A DNA stretch of 64,000 bases from Dysgonomonas mossii. Its GTDB lineage: Bacteria; Bacteroidota; Bacteroidia; Bacteroidales; Dysgonomonadaceae. Every line of letters begins with the position of its first letter. Within the stretch, counting starts at the first letter, position 1. A program made the translations under genes and the position numbers. The stretch covers positions 682,001 to 746,000 of the forward strand of contig NZ_SPPK01000001.1 of the NCBI RefSeq assembly GCF_004569505.1, written 5' to 3'. Below, in pieces: positions 63,463-64,000 of this stretch. The notes beneath the pieces are model-generated. The model made no database searches. It was not told the origin of the DNA and was given only the letters and a program-made list of their open reading frames with translations.

Positions 63463-63551
63463 CTTGATATTCCGTTAGCTGAAGAGAAGTCAATGTGTAA
63501 ATAGATTTCTGAAAAATATCTAATTTTGCACACTTTCAGCCTATTTCTTTT

Positions 63552-63559
63552 TATATTTG
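63552..63559 (+). promoter_or_regulatory. -7 element of ligA
   Basis: TATATTTG lies 23 bp before the ligA ATG. A TTTG at 63525-63528 lies 23 bp further upstream, slightly beyond the normal spacing. Confidence 0.6.
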
Positions 63560-63581
63560 TATTTACGATTTTAACAAAAGA

Positions 63582-64000
63582 ATGGATCAGATAAAGCACC
63601 AAATTGATACTCTTCGGGAAGAGTTGAACAAACATAATTACGACTATTACGTACTTTCAGCACCAACTATTTCAGATTTTGAATTTGATAAGAAATTAAA
63701 GGAATTGACCGATTTGGAAACTCAGTATCCTGAGTATTTCGATCCTAATTCTCCGAGTCAACGTGTTGGCAGCGATATTAATAAATCATTCAAACAAGTC
63801 CCTCATAAATATCCCATGTTATCGTTGGGAAATACATATACAGAGGCAGAAATTACAGATTTTTACAATCGGGTAAAGAAAGGGTTGAATGATGATTTCG
63901 AAATTGTATGTGAATTAAAGTACGATGGAACATCTATTTCTCTTACATATATCAACGGTCAGTTAACTCAGGCCGTTACACGTGGCGATGGTGTGCAGGG
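63582..64000 (+). CDS. ligA: NAD+-dependent DNA ligase LigA (5' part only)
   Basis: The reading frame starts at ATG 63582 and runs off the window after 139 codons. It seals nicks in duplex DNA, using NAD+ for adenylation. The Ia domain ([24 protein letters not shown]; about 8-60) and the start of the nucleotidyltransferase domain are present, including the adenylated Lys113 in [10 protein letters not shown] and the VTRGDG motif. [10 protein letters not shown] segment also matches the family. The full protein should be about 670 aa. Confidence 0.95.
   Translation, partial: MDQIKHQIDTLREELNKHNYDYYVLSAPTISDFEFDKKLKELTDLETQYPEYFDPNSPSQRVGSDINKSFKQVPHKYPMLSLGNTYTEAEITDFYNRVKKGLNDDFEIVCELKYDGTSISLTYINGQLTQAVTRGDGVQ

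Noticed and set aside
1..64000. CRISPR arrays, tRNA or rRNA genes, insertion sequences, prophage
   Set aside because: No regularly spaced repeats, cloverleaf-like sequences, rRNA segments, transposase or integrase readings were found by eye on either strand.

Overview
This window is ordinary chromosomal sequence from a member of the Bacteroidota, most likely order Bacteroidales. A Dysgonomonas-like organism is my best guess, but it is inferred from gene content only. The evidence is AT-rich DNA, promoters of the Bacteroidota form TTG-N19-TAnnTTTG, an almost complete lack of Shine-Dalgarno sequences, and lineage-typical families: TamL, GLPGLI, DUF3943, DUF3316, GldF-GldG, DUF1573 and an alpha-2-macroglobulin of the Bacteroidota type. 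I saw no rRNA, tRNA, CRISPR array, insertion sequence, integrase or phage gene. Most transcription units end in A/T-flanked hairpins, many of which serve two convergent genes.

Region by region. 0-4 kb: a GH20 hexosaminidase lipoprotein, a YecH-like metal-binding protein behind a perfect 14-bp palindrome, and a decayed pair of glycan genes (frameshifted PIG-L deacetylase, internally deleted glycosyltransferase). 4-14 kb: housekeeping genes (PcrA/UvrD, SlyD-like FKBP with a Cys-rich tail, MalY/PatB lyase, AhpC, TPR protein, TamL, VOC protein, TrmH-family methyltransferase). 14-19.6 kb: a tightly packed minus-strand operon of two SGNH proteins (one with an inserted LysM), an MBOAT acyltransferase and an ATP-grasp-like protein, which looks like a cell-wall O-acetylation system. 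19.7-25.4 kb: Nim-like flavoprotein, small membrane protein, DUF3316, topoisomerase IV subunit A and a TIGR02757 protein. 25.6-35 kb: MscS, TPR/OmpA-like lipoprotein, periplasmic carbonic anhydrase, aldo/keto reductase, M15 peptidase, AspS, two paralogous ABM proteins and an ECF sigma factor.

36-43.7 kb: DUF1573, a YkuD-type L,D-transpeptidase translationally coupled to a giant alpha-2-macroglobulin, and a fluoride channel. 43.8-49.5 kb: a GLPGLI protein, a large carboxypeptidase-regulatory-domain outer-membrane protein, DUF3943 and a GNAT enzyme, headed by a promoter with two copies of the dyad GTCTA-N6-TAGAC. 49.5-53.2 kb: a secreted Gly/Trp/Tyr then Ser/Arg-Pro-rich repeat protein with a long structured leader, and a FadL/OmpP1-like porin. 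53.2-58.8 kb: an orphan SUKH protein, two related hairpin elements that may be small RNAs flanking an AraC regulator, and a DUF6080-UbiA-HAD operon resembling polyprenyl-phosphoryl-ribose synthesis. 58.8-64 kb: M48 peptidase, MscL, an unknown anchored protein, a fused GldF-GldG and the start of ligA.

The strongest candidates for less-described biology are the O-acetylation operon with a LysM inside its SGNH domain, the UbiA/HAD/DUF6080 operon, the duplicated operator at 43.85 kb, and the paired small-RNA-like hairpins around 54.3 and 55.75 kb.
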